The notes below the pieces were generated by a model that was not told the DNA's origin, did not search any database, and saw only the letters and a list, made by a program, of their open reading frames with translations. The position numbers were made by a program, and so were the translations under genes. This document shows, in pieces, positions 16,887-25,373 of a DNA stretch of 64,000 bases (the stretch's first letter is position 1; each line of letters opens with the position of its first letter). Origin of the DNA: Isoptericola halotolerans (GTDB taxonomy: Bacteria > Actinomycetota > Actinomycetes > Actinomycetales > Cellulomonadaceae); assembly GCF_013149785.1 (NCBI RefSeq), contig NZ_JABEZU010000004.1, forward strand, positions 85,930 to 149,929, read 5' to 3'.

Positions 16887-18205
16887 GGCCGGTCCTGCAC
16901 GACGTCCTCCTCGGGCTGGTCGGTCCCCATCGTGGCCGACCCCGACCCGGAGCGCTCGTCGGGAGTCGCCGCGGTGGCCGCGAGCGCCTCACCGCCCGGC
17001 ACCGTGACCGCCGCGATGGCGGTGGTGATCGGGATGGCCAGCACCAGGCCGATCGAGCCGACCAACGTGCGCACGACCTCCTCGGCGATCTCCCCCGAGG
17101 TGATGGTCATCAGCGGCGTCTGGTCCAGCATCCACACCGTGAGCAGCAGCGGCAGCGCCGCCCCGACGTAGGCGAACGCGATCGTGTAGACGGTCGAGGC
17201 GATGTGGTCCCGCCCGATCCGCATCGCCCGGGCGAACAGCACCCGCCGCGGTGCGGTCGGCGCGAGGGATCTCAGCTCCCACACCGCCGAGGCCTGGGTG
17301 ATGGTCACGTCGTTGAGCACACCCATCCCGGCCAGCACCAGCCCGCACAGGGCGATGCCGCGCAGGTCCACCGACGGGGCGATGATCGTGAGGTTCTGCG
17401 CCAGCTCGTCCGACGCCCCCGTGATGTGCGCGGCCCCGGTCGCCCACGCACCGATCGCCGCGGTGAGCCCCAGGCCCGCCAGGGTGCCGAGCAGCGCGAC
17501 GGTGGTCCGGGCCGTCAGCCCGTGCGCGAGGTAGAGCACCGCCAGCATCACCGCCGACGACGTCACGAGAGCCACGGCCATCGCGCTCTCACCCGCGAGC
17601 AGGGCGGGGAACGTGAAGCCGACGAAGACGGCGAACGCCACCGCGAGCCCGGCGATGGCTGCCAGCCCGCGCCACCGCGCGACGAGCAGCACCACCAGCG
17701 CGTAGGCGGCTGCGAGGATCCCGAAGGGCACGTCGCGCTGATGGTCCATGAAGACGTACGGCGTCACCGTGTCGGCGAAGTCGCCGATGTACAGGGCGGT
17801 GACACGGTCGCCGGGCTCCAGCTCGAACCGGGGGTCGGCCTGCATGCCGGACGTCGCGCCGTCGGGCAGGCGGATCTCCACGTCTCCCGCCGTCGCGTCC
17901 TCCATCGTGGGCCACGAGTCGTCGCTGGTCTCCTCGAGCGGGCCGACGACGGTGACCACCACGAGCTCGCTGCCCTCGACGACGACGGGGATGCGCTCGG
18001 GGACGTCTGCGGTGGAGGGCCACAACGACCACAGCCCGAAGGCAGTGGCCACCAGGGCCGGCAGCACCAGCAGCGCCAGCACCAGGCGGGTGCGACGAGG
18101 CGCGGGCGGCACGGGGCCGCCGTGGGAGTGGCCGTGCGCGTGCACGTCGGGGAGGCTGCGCTGGGCGGCGTGGCGTGCGGAGCGGCGGGTCGAGACGTCG
18201 GTCAC
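16883..18205 (-). CDS. YibE/F-family multi-pass membrane protein
   Basis: 440 residues from the GTG at 18205. The His-rich segment VHAHGHSHGG near the N-terminus precedes a first transmembrane helix, an extracytoplasmic domain of about 110 residues (including ERIPVVVEGSELVVVTVVGP) and then at least seven helices, as in the YibE/F family. The C-terminal tail is hydrophilic and acidic. Family function is poorly known; homologues have been proposed as transporters. Expressed together with the K+ channel whose start overlaps its stop. The start codon lies 22 bp from the large palindrome at 18228, which sits between it and the divergent permease gene. Confidence 0.8.
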   Translation of the reverse strand: MTDVSTRRSARHAAQRSLPDVHAHGHSHGGPVPPAPRRTRLVLALLVLPALVATAFGLWSLWPSTADVPERIPVVVEGSELVVVTVVGPLEETSDDSWPTMEDATAGDVEIRLPDGATSGMQADPRFELEPGDRVTALYIGDFADTVTPYVFMDHQRDVPFGILAAAYALVVLLVARWRGLAAIAGLAVAFAVFVGFTFPALLAGESAMAVALVTSSAVMLAVLYLAHGLTARTTVALLGTLAGLGLTAAIGAWATGAAHITGASDELAQNLTIIAPSVDLRGIALCGLVLAGMGVLNDVTITQASAVWELRSLAPTAPRRVLFARAMRIGRDHIASTVYTIAFAYVGAALPLLLTVWMLDQTPLMTITSGEIAEEVVRTLVGSIGLVLAIPITTAIAAVTVPGGEALAATAATPDERSGSGSATMGTDQPEEDVVQDRP

Positions 18206-18227
18206 GGTCCGATGGTCGCACCCTCCT

Positions 18228-18300
18228 CGCGAAGTAGTACCTGCGGCGCTCCGGTAGTACCCGCGGGGTACTTCCGGAGCGCCGCAGGTACTACTTCGCG
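18228..18300. repeat. 73-bp near-perfect palindrome
   Basis: Arms 18228-18262 and 18266-18300 are complementary at 34 of 35 positions around a 3-nt centre. It lies between two divergent genes, so it cannot be a terminator of either. The motif AGTAC recurs in both arms and in the inner stem. It could extrude as a cruciform, act as an operator for both flanking genes, or be a REP-like element. Confidence 0.9.
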
Positions 18301-18325
18301 GGTGGGGCGCGGGAGGGGCGGCCCA

Positions 18326-18331
18326 TACACT
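18326..18331 (+). promoter_or_regulatory. -10 element TACACT of a leaderless promoter
   Basis: TACACT ends six bases before the GTG at 18338 and no ribosome-binding sequence is present, so transcription probably starts at or next to the start codon. The palindrome would cover the -35 zone of this promoter. Confidence 0.45.
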
Positions 18332-18337
18332 CCCCCG

Positions 18338-19348
18338 GTGACCGCATCTTCCTCCGCGCGTCCCAGCGGCACCGCCGTCGGCGTCGGTGCCGCCGTCGTG
18401 GGCGGCCTGTGCGCCGCGGCACAGGCCCGCGTGAACGGGTCGCTGGCCGAGCAGGTCGGCAGCGGCTTCGGCGCGGCCGTCGTCTCCTTCGGGTCCGGCC
18501 TGGTGCTCCTGACGGTCGCGCTGGCCTGCTGGCCCAGCGCGCGCGCCGCCGTCGGGCGCGTGGTGGCCGGGTTGCGCGACCGCCGCCTGCGCTGGTGGGA
18601 GGTGCTCGGCGGCACCGCCGGCGGGTTCTACGTCGCTGCCCAGGGGCTCACCGCCGCGACGCTCGGCGTGGCCCTGTTCATGGTGGCGGTGGTGGCCGGG
18701 CAGTCGACCAGCTCGCTGCTGGTCGACCGCCTCGGGCTGGCGCCGGGCGGGGTCCGGCTGGTGACGCTCGGGCGCGCGCTGGGACCGGTCCTCACCGTGG
18801 TCGCCGTCGCCGTCGCCGTGTCCGGGTCCGTCGGGACGGTGCCGTCCGTGGGCCTGGCCGTGATCCCCTTCCTGGCGGGGGCGTTCCAGTCGTGGCAGCA
18901 GGCGGTGAACGGACGCGTGCGAGGCGTGGCCGGGACCCCGGGCGACCGGTTCGCCGGTGTGGCCGCCGCGACGTTCGGCAACTTCCTGGTGGGGACGGTG
19001 GCACTGGCCGCGGCGTTCGGCGTCTCGGTCGCGGTGACCGGCCCGCCCACCGGCCCGCCCACCGGCCCGCTGCCCACCGACTGGCCGCTGGACCTCGTGC
19101 TGTACTCCGGAGGGCTGCTGGGCATCGTGTTCATCGCGATCCAGGCCGCCGTCGTGCACCGCATCGGGGTGCTGCTGCTGGCGCTCGGCATGATCGCCGG
19201 ACAGATCGTCGGCGCGCTGCTGCTCGACGCCGCCGTCCCCGGTGTCGCCGCCCCCGGTCCGGCGATGTACGCGGGCGCGGGCCTGACCCTCCTGGCGGTG
19301 GCCGTCCCCGTCGTCGAGTCCCGGGTCCTGCGGCGTCGAGGGCGCTGA
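18338..19348 (+). CDS. DMT-superfamily permease, YdcZ (DUF606) type
   Basis: 336 residues from GTG 18338, forming about ten transmembrane helices in two homologous halves; each half begins with a G/A-rich helix containing QARVNG (first half) or QQAVNGRVRG (second half), the hallmark of the YdcZ/DUF606 repeat. Single-chain duplicated forms are common in actinomycetes. A short tandem PPTGPPTGP stretch occurs in an external loop around residue 230. Probably a small-molecule exporter, but the substrate is not known. Divergent from YibE/F across the 73-bp palindrome. Confidence 0.85.
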   Translation: MTASSSARPSGTAVGVGAAVVGGLCAAAQARVNGSLAEQVGSGFGAAVVSFGSGLVLLTVALACWPSARAAVGRVVAGLRDRRLRWWEVLGGTAGGFYVAAQGLTAATLGVALFMVAVVAGQSTSSLLVDRLGLAPGGVRLVTLGRALGPVLTVVAVAVAVSGSVGTVPSVGLAVIPFLAGAFQSWQQAVNGRVRGVAGTPGDRFAGVAAATFGNFLVGTVALAAAFGVSVAVTGPPTGPPTGPLPTDWPLDLVLYSGGLLGIVFIAIQAAVVHRIGVLLLALGMIAGQIVGALLLDAAVPGVAAPGPAMYAGAGLTLLAVAVPVVESRVLRRRGR

Positions 19349-19425
19349 CCTGCCACCCCTGACACCGACGTGCGAGATCTCGCGGTCCTGGGTCACGGTG
19401 GGGACACCGACACGGAGGAGGACCC

Positions 19426-19875
19426 ATGGAAAGCGTCACCCAGTCCATCGACGTCGACGTCCCGGTGAGCATCGCGTACAACCAGTGGACGCAGTTCGAG
19501 GACTTCCCGCACTTCATGGAGGGCGTGGAGGAGGTCCGTCAGATCACCGACACCAGCACGCGCTGGAAGACGAAGGTCGGCGGCAAGGAGCTCGAGTTCG
19601 ACGCCCGGATCACCGAGCAGCACCCGGACGAGCGCGTCGCCTGGACCAGCACCACCGGCCCGGACCACGCCGGGGTCGTGACGTTCCACCGGCTCGGCGA
19701 CACGACGACGCGGGTCACCGTCCAGATGGACTGGGACCCGCAGGGCGCCGCCGAGAAGATCGGTGCGGCGTTCAACGTCGACGACCGCCGGGTCCAGGAC
19801 GACCTGAAGAGGTTCAAGGCGTTCATCGAGTCGCGCGGCACCGAGACCGGGGCCTGGCGCGGCGACGTGAGCTGA
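19426..19875 (+). CDS. SRPBCC-family (polyketide cyclase/dehydrase-like) protein
   Basis: 149 residues starting with ATG 19426, six bases after a strong ribosome-binding sequence (GGAGGAGG). The whole protein is one START/SRPBCC helix-grip domain: VDVPVSIAYNQWTQFEDFPHFM at its start (a pattern interrupted by no gaps), the central WTSTTGPDHAG strand and a long C-terminal helix ending in FKAFIESRG. This Coq10/cyclase subgroup binds hydrophobic ligands. Soluble and cytoplasmic; no operon partner. Specific ligand unknown. Confidence 0.85.
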   Translation: MESVTQSIDVDVPVSIAYNQWTQFEDFPHFMEGVEEVRQITDTSTRWKTKVGGKELEFDARITEQHPDERVAWTSTTGPDHAGVVTFHRLGDTTTRVTVQMDWDPQGAAEKIGAAFNVDDRRVQDDLKRFKAFIESRGTETGAWRGDVS

Positions 19876-20089
19876 CCCACGACAGCCCGACGGCCGGTCA
19901 CCAGGGTGCGGTCGACCTGTCCGTCGAGATGCTGCAGAGCGGCACCGACGGCCGGGTCGACGAGCTCGCCACGGACATCGGGGCGGGGCCGGCAGGCCGG
20001 GATCGGGCGCCTCCAGGATCTTCTCGACGGCCTGTGAGCGGCCGGCCCGACCGCACCGGGTGGCCTGCCCGCCGTGGCAGAATCCGACC

Positions 20090-21814
20090 ATGGTCAGGGC
20101 GCACGCCGGCGAGCAGTCCCTGGCCGCAGCGGGTCTCGACCGTCCCGGGCCCGACCCGTCGTTCGACCGCTTCGCCCGCCTGGTCAACCGTCACCTCGGC
20201 GTCTCCACCGCCCTGGTGACCTTCGTGCTCCGCGACACCCAGCTCTACCCCGGTGCCCTGGGTCTGCCCGAGCCGCTGCAGACGGAACGGCGCTCCACGC
20301 TGCCGCACGCGATGTGCGCCGAGGTCGTGCGCACCGGCGGCCCGCTCAGCTTCGCGGACCTGACGACGGTGCCGGGCAGGCCGGCCCGCGACCTGGTGGA
20401 CGACCTCGGCATCCGCGCCTACGCCGGGTTCCCCGTGTTCGACCGCGACGGCAGCGCGGTCGGGACGGTCTGCGCGATGAACGACCTGCCGCGCGAGTGG
20501 ACCGACTCGGACCTCGACACGCTCGCCGACCTCGCCGAGGCGTGCTCGGCGGAGATCAGGCTGCGGCAGGAGAGACGCCGGGCGCAGGAGCTCCAGGAGC
20601 TGGCGCTCCAGGCCGGGCACCGGACCCAGCTCCTGCTCGAGATGACCGACCGGTTCTCGCGCGCGACCACGATCGTCGACCTCGTGGTGGCGTTGCGGGC
20701 CTTCTCCGCGCAGGCCGGTGCGGCCTGGTCCGGGCTCGGCCTGCTCGACGCGACCGGCTCGACGGTTCACCTCGTCAACGAGCTCGACGGCGTGCCGTTC
20801 CCCGAGCGTCTCCGGCTCGACGACCCGCTGCCGGGCCCGCAGGCGCTGCGGACCCGCACGCCCCTGTACTTCCCGGACGGGCGTGCTCTGCTGCAGGACT
20901 GGCCGGCGATGAGCCGCTGGGCCGCACCGAGCACCGGCGCCCTGGCCTTCCTGCCCCTCGTCGCGGACGACGCGCTGCGCGGGCTGGTGGTGCTGGCCTG
21001 GCCGGAGGCGCGGGAGGTCGACGCCGACACCCGCGAGACGTGCGCCGCCCTGGCGTCGTGCGTGGCCACCGGGCTGGACCGGGTCTACGTGCTCGAGGAC
21101 CGGCACCGCGTGGCGGCCACGCTCCAGGCCGCGATGCTCACCGAGCTGCCGACGACGGCGGACCTGGAGCTCGCCGCCACGTACGCCACCGCGACAGGGA
21201 CCGACCGGGTCGGCGGCGACTGGTACGACGCCGTCGTGCGTGACGACTACACCGTGCTCATGATCGGCGACGTGACCGGGCACGACATGCAGGCGGCGGC
21301 CCGGATGGGTCAGCTCCGCTCCATGCTGCGCACGCTGGCCTGGAGCCGGGACTCCTCGCCGGCCGCCCTGCTGCACCAGCTCGACCACGCCAACCACGGG
21401 CTGGCGCTGGAGGCCAGCGCCACGGTCCTGGTGGCCCGGCTCTGCCGGCGGTCCGACCCCCACGTGCTGACGTGGGCGTCGGCCGGCCACCCACCACCGC
21501 TGGTGCTCCGCAGGGACGGGGCCGTGGACGAGCTCGAGGGCCGACCCGACCTGCTGCTGGGCATCGACCGCGCCACCCACCGGACGGACCACACGGCGCA
21601 CCTCGACCGTGGTGACACGCTCGTGCTGCACACCGACGGCCTGGTCGAGTCGCGCGGCGCCACCTACGCCCGCCGGGCGGCACAGCTCCGAACCACGCTG
21701 GCCGACCTGTCCCACCTGCCCGCCGCACGGCTCCCGCGCGCCCTCGTGGAGCGGATGGTGCCCGGGTCGCAGCGCGACGACGTCGCGGTGCTCGCAGCGC
21801 GGGTGCGCCGATAG
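20090..21814 (+). CDS. GAF-domain PP2C (SpoIIE/RsbU-type) serine phosphatase
   Basis: 574 residues from ATG 20090; a CAGAAT -10-like sequence ends six bases upstream, so the message may be leaderless. Two GAF domains (about 20-160 and 175-340; the first has GFPVFDRDGSAVGTVCAMND) are followed by a PP2C/SpoIIE domain (about 350-570) with GGDWYDAVV, the metal-binding GDVTGHD, WASAGHPPPLV, LHTDGLVESR and QRDDVAVL. Such proteins dephosphorylate STAS-domain anti-anti-sigma factors in stress signalling. No STAS or anti-sigma gene lies beside it, so its partner is elsewhere. The signal sensed by the GAF domains is unknown. Confidence 0.9.
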   Translation: MVRAHAGEQSLAAAGLDRPGPDPSFDRFARLVNRHLGVSTALVTFVLRDTQLYPGALGLPEPLQTERRSTLPHAMCAEVVRTGGPLSFADLTTVPGRPARDLVDDLGIRAYAGFPVFDRDGSAVGTVCAMNDLPREWTDSDLDTLADLAEACSAEIRLRQERRRAQELQELALQAGHRTQLLLEMTDRFSRATTIVDLVVALRAFSAQAGAAWSGLGLLDATGSTVHLVNELDGVPFPERLRLDDPLPGPQALRTRTPLYFPDGRALLQDWPAMSRWAAPSTGALAFLPLVADDALRGLVVLAWPEAREVDADTRETCAALASCVATGLDRVYVLEDRHRVAATLQAAMLTELPTTADLELAATYATATGTDRVGGDWYDAVVRDDYTVLMIGDVTGHDMQAAARMGQLRSMLRTLAWSRDSSPAALLHQLDHANHGLALEASATVLVARLCRRSDPHVLTWASAGHPPPLVLRRDGAVDELEGRPDLLLGIDRATHRTDHTAHLDRGDTLVLHTDGLVESRGATYARRAAQLRTTLADLSHLPAARLPRALVERMVPGSQRDDVAVLAARVRR

Positions 21815-21835
21815 CCGCCGGCCGGCACGGCGGAC

Positions 21836-22636
21836 CTACGGGGCGGTGACGAAGATGTCGAACAGGTGCGGGTGGTGCCCGTGGACGAGCACCGCGAAGA
21901 CGACGGCGTCGAAGAGCAGGTGCACCGCCAGCACGTAGGACAGCGACTTGTACCGGGCGAAGATCCACCCCTGCACCAACGCGAACGGGATGGTGAGCGC
22001 CGGCCCCCACTCGCGGTAGCCGAGCTCCCAGAGGAAGGACACGAACACCACCGCCTGCAGCACGTTGGCCGCCTGCATCGGGAAGTGCCGGCACAGCAGC
22101 GCGAAGATCGTGCAGATGAAGAACAGCTCGTCCCAGAGCCCGACGGCGTTGACGCCGACGAACAGCCGTGCGATGTCGTTGCTGCCCTCGAGCGGTGGCC
22201 AGTTGAGGTAGGCGCCCGAACCGAGGAAGTACGGCGGCAGGATCAGGTACCCGATCACGATGACCGCGCCGAGGTAGATCCACTGCCCTCGTGTCCACCG
22301 CCGTCCCGTGGCGACCGGGAAGCGCACCGCTCCCGCGCCGTCGTCGTCTCGCAGGACGAAGCGCGACAGCGCCCACGGCACCAGGACCGCCAGCGACAGC
22401 GCGACCGTGAACCGCATGATCCCGGCATCCGAGAGGTCCGCGGCGAGCGGGATCGCCGAGACGATCCCCATGCCCGCCGCGATCAGCGCGAGGTGCTTGC
22501 CCAGGGCGCGGTCCGCCCACAGGCCGAGGACGACACCGACCACGAGCGGCACGTAGCCCAGCGGGCGGGCGTGGACGGCGAAGAGCAGGACAGCGGAACC
22601 GCAGACGAGCACGGCGGCGGCGTAGCGGGCGACCAT
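21836..22636 (-). CDS. CPBP (Abi)-like intramembrane protein, degenerate active site
   Basis: 266 residues with about eight transmembrane helices. The region LWDELFFIC corresponds to the EExxxR motif of CPBP intramembrane proteases, and VHLLFDAVVF to the FxxxH region, but the first Glu is Asp and the Arg is absent, so proteolysis is doubtful. It starts 6 bp after the stop of the DUF916 gene and is the last gene of the heme operon. CPBP proteins in other bacteria are linked to surface-protein processing or bacteriocin immunity; here a role in maturation of the HtaA/WxL proteins is possible but unproven. Confidence 0.65.
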   Translation of the reverse strand: MVARYAAAVLVCGSAVLLFAVHARPLGYVPLVVGVVLGLWADRALGKHLALIAAGMGIVSAIPLAADLSDAGIMRFTVALSLAVLVPWALSRFVLRDDDGAGAVRFPVATGRRWTRGQWIYLGAVIVIGYLILPPYFLGSGAYLNWPPLEGSNDIARLFVGVNAVGLWDELFFICTIFALLCRHFPMQAANVLQAVVFVSFLWELGYREWGPALTIPFALVQGWIFARYKSLSYVLAVHLLFDAVVFAVLVHGHHPHLFDIFVTAP

Positions 22637-22642
22637 GAGGCG

Positions 22643-23641
22643 TCACCCTACCGACCGGCGAGCCCTCCACCACGACAGGCCCACCGCGGCACCGGCCACC
22701 AGGAGGGCGACCGCCAGCAGCGACCAGGGGACCGCCCACCCGCCGGCGGCACCTGTCGCCAGGGCCGTACCACCGCCACCGATGCCGACGACGACGCCGT
22801 CGACCCGGACGTCGGCCCCCGCCCGGAACAGCGGCCGCACCCCGGGCACCTCCACCGTGCGCTCGACGACCGCACCGGGCAGGACCTCCTCGAGCTCGGC
22901 CGTCGTGGACCGGGGGGCGCTGCTGCCCGGTCCGGTGACCGTGACGGCCTCTGTCGGCACGATCCGGGTGTCGCCCGTGTTCTCCAGGGTGTACGTCACG
23001 GTGGACGTCGCCGTCGCCAGCGGGTGCAGACCGGTCGGCGTGCTGACGGTGACGTCCTGCACGACCAGGCCCGGGCTGAGCTCGCCGGAGACGCGGGCAT
23101 GGACCCGCAGCGCGAGCCGGCGGTCCACGGTGAGCGCGCCGTCGCCCGTCGCCTGTCGCAGCGAGGTCACCAGCCCGCCCGCATGGTCACCGGGTGTCGC
23201 GCCCTCGGGCACGACGAGGCGGAAGGGCACCCGCACCGTCTCCCCGGGATCCAGGGAGATCTCCCCTGCCGGCACGTCCAGCTCCAACCAGGTGCCGAGC
23301 CCCGTGGGCTCGGCGTCGGCGGGCAGGAGGTCGAGGTGCCCCTCGCGGGTGGTCGACGCGTCGGTGGCGTAGACGCTGAGGTCCAGCGACGTGGCCGACA
23401 GGTTGGTCACCAGGAGCCGGTCGGCGATCTCGGTGCCGGGATCGACCGTGTAGGCGTAGTTGGCGCGATCCGCACCGAGGGCGCCGACGGCGACCTGCGC
23501 GGGGTCGGGGCCCTTGCCGGGCGACAACGACCACGTCAGGTCGTCGGCGGTGTCGGCCGCCGCGGGCCCGGTCGGCACGGCGGCGCTCGCCCCGACGGCC
23601 ACGAGGGCCGTCAGGGCGAGCGTCGTGAGCAGGCGTCGCAC
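22643..23641 (-). CDS. DUF916 (WxL-interacting) cell-surface protein
   Basis: 332 residues: signal peptide (1-28), a DUF916-like beta domain (about 40-150, with VDPGTEIADRLLVTN, LSVYATDA, and VPEGATPGDHAGG), a second beta domain and a C-terminal transmembrane helix (about 300-322) with an Arg-rich cytoplasmic end. In Firmicutes, DUF916/DUF3324 proteins sit in operons with WxL-domain proteins and bridge them to peptidoglycan. Here it follows by 6 bp a protein with HtaA and WxL-like domains, so it is probably its membrane anchor partner. GTG start. Membership of the heme operon is supported by spacing. Confidence 0.75.
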   Translation of the reverse strand: MRRLLTTLALTALVAVGASAAVPTGPAAADTADDLTWSLSPGKGPDPAQVAVGALGADRANYAYTVDPGTEIADRLLVTNLSATSLDLSVYATDASTTREGHLDLLPADAEPTGLGTWLELDVPAGEISLDPGETVRVPFRLVVPEGATPGDHAGGLVTSLRQATGDGALTVDRRLALRVHARVSGELSPGLVVQDVTVSTPTGLHPLATATSTVTYTLENTGDTRIVPTEAVTVTGPGSSAPRSTTAELEEVLPGAVVERTVEVPGVRPLFRAGADVRVDGVVVGIGGGGTALATGAAGGWAVPWSLLAVALLVAGAAVGLSWWRARRSVG

Positions 23642-23647
23642 GGAGGG

Positions 23648-25327
23648 TCAGCCCACCGCGGTGAGCGTGAGCACACCGGTGTAGTCACCGGCCGGGGTGT
23701 CCAGCGGGATGCGCAGGGACAGCCCGGCGTCCACGACGGCGTCGTCGGACCCGGTCGCCCCGGTCCCGCTGGCCAGCGTGGACGTCTGGGTCAGGCCCAG
23801 GCCGGACCCCGCGACGACCGGCGACCCGGCGACGGCCGCGCCGGAAGTGACCTGGGGCGTCCAGCCGAGGGCCGCGCCGGAGAAGGAGCCCGAACCGCCG
23901 ACGAACCTCCCCACGGCGCCGTTGATCGACCAGGTGCCGTCGGGGCGGGTGTCGGAGACGGTCACCTGGTGCAGGGCACCGGTGGCGGTGAAGGCGGTGT
24001 CGCCCGCCTGTGCGGTGCCGAGGTTCACGGCGCCGGCACCGTTGATGGTCCAGGAGAAGGAGCCGGGCTCGGGGTCGGGGTCGACGGGGTCGGTGGACCC
24101 GGGCACCTCGACGTCGACGCCGACCTCACCCTCGCCGTCGGCGGTGGGCTTGGCGAACCTCAGCGGGACGGCGGACTCCTGGGCGGCGTTGGGTGCGGCA
24201 CCGCCCGCGGCGTAGGTGTACACACCGTAGGCGCCCGACACCGTGTCGTGCGTGGAGACCTCGAGGTCGACGGAGAAGGTGCCGTCGTCGTTCATCAGCA
24301 CGAGCTGGTCGGCGACGTTCGGGAAGCCGTTCCGCACCTGGGTGTAGGACGGCTCGGGCAGCGCCCACTTCTGGCTGATCACGGTGCGCGCGGCCGAGGC
24401 AGCGCCGTCGGAGGGCTTCCAGGTCTCGGCGAACTTGCCGACCACGACGTAGACGCCGGTCGGCTGACCCACCGCTACCGGCTGGCGCGCCGAGATGTTC
24501 GCCGTGGGGTCGAAGCCGGAGCCCGTCACGGTGATCGTCGTGCTGGTCGCGGGGTCGAAGCCCTCGGTCTGCGACACCTGCACGGCGGGCGTCCAGGAGG
24601 CGGGGGCCTCGTCGAGCTCGGCGGTCAGCGTGAGGTTGTCCAACGGGTCGCCCGCAGCGTACAGCGGCAGCGCAGCGGCCCCGTCGGCGGTCGTGGTCAG
24701 GCCGGTCAACGAGACCCGGAGCGTGTCCCCGTCGAGGGTCGCGTCGACGGCGGAGGCCGTGGCGAACTCGACGTCCTCGCCGCCGTAGGTCCCCGCCTCC
24801 CAGTCGCCGAAGTCACCGGTGACGTCGGCCGTGACGTCGGCGACGACGGTCGCGTCGCCACCCGAGACGACGACGGACACGTTCTCGATCGTCACGTCGA
24901 AGTAGTGGCTCGGGAAGTGGAACGCGGCGCCGCCCGCCGACTCGACGACCAGGTCGTCGGCCGAGGTGTAGGAGCCGCCGGTGACCGGCAGCGTCCACGG
25001 CAACGTCTCGTTCGGGGTGGAGGTGTTCGACGTCGAGGCCGGCGTGGCGGACGTGTCGAACTGCCCGGGGGCGATGCGGGTGATCCGCTCGCCCATCGGC
25101 AGCGCCCCGATCGGCGGGAGCGCCGCCGTCTGGTTGCCGACGTAGCGGCGGAAGCTCTCCTTGTAGCCCCAGGAGACGTCACCGGTGCCGGTGACGACCT
25201 CGCGGGCCTCGGCGGCCTGCGCCGGTGCGACGGTCACCAGGGTGGCGCCCAGCCCGAGAGCGAGGACACCGAGCCCGGCGGCGAGACGACTGCGTGCCGG
25301 CGGACGGGGAGGGGTGGTCATGGTCAT
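23648..25327 (-). CDS. HtaA-domain heme-binding protein with Ig-like and WxL-like domains
   Basis: 559 residues; ATG 25327 follows GGAAGG by six bases. Signal peptide (1-41, ending AQAAEA), HtaA domain (about 45-225, with VSWGYKESFRRYVGN at its start), an Ig-like domain (about 240-400, ITVTGSGFDP and GVYVVVGKF) and a C-terminal part (about 410-559) with SWTINGAG, LGWTPQV and DTPAGDYTGVLTLTAV resembling a WxL domain. HtaA domains bind heme through a conserved Tyr/His pair at the surface of corynebacteria. WxL domains associate noncovalently with the wall. No sortase motif or transmembrane anchor is present, so attachment through the WxL-like domain and the adjacent DUF916 protein is likely. 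Confidence 0.78.
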   Translation of the reverse strand: MTMTTPPRPPARSRLAAGLGVLALGLGATLVTVAPAQAAEAREVVTGTGDVSWGYKESFRRYVGNQTAALPPIGALPMGERITRIAPGQFDTSATPASTSNTSTPNETLPWTLPVTGGSYTSADDLVVESAGGAAFHFPSHYFDVTIENVSVVVSGGDATVVADVTADVTGDFGDWEAGTYGGEDVEFATASAVDATLDGDTLRVSLTGLTTTADGAAALPLYAAGDPLDNLTLTAELDEAPASWTPAVQVSQTEGFDPATSTTITVTGSGFDPTANISARQPVAVGQPTGVYVVVGKFAETWKPSDGAASAARTVISQKWALPEPSYTQVRNGFPNVADQLVLMNDDGTFSVDLEVSTHDTVSGAYGVYTYAAGGAAPNAAQESAVPLRFAKPTADGEGEVGVDVEVPGSTDPVDPDPEPGSFSWTINGAGAVNLGTAQAGDTAFTATGALHQVTVSDTRPDGTWSINGAVGRFVGGSGSFSGAALGWTPQVTSGAAVAGSPVVAGSGLGLTQTSTLASGTGATGSDDAVVDAGLSLRIPLDTPAGDYTGVLTLTAVG

Positions 25328-25373
25328 GCCTTCCGTTGGGGATCAGGCGGGGTGGGGGTCTGAGGGTGCGCGG

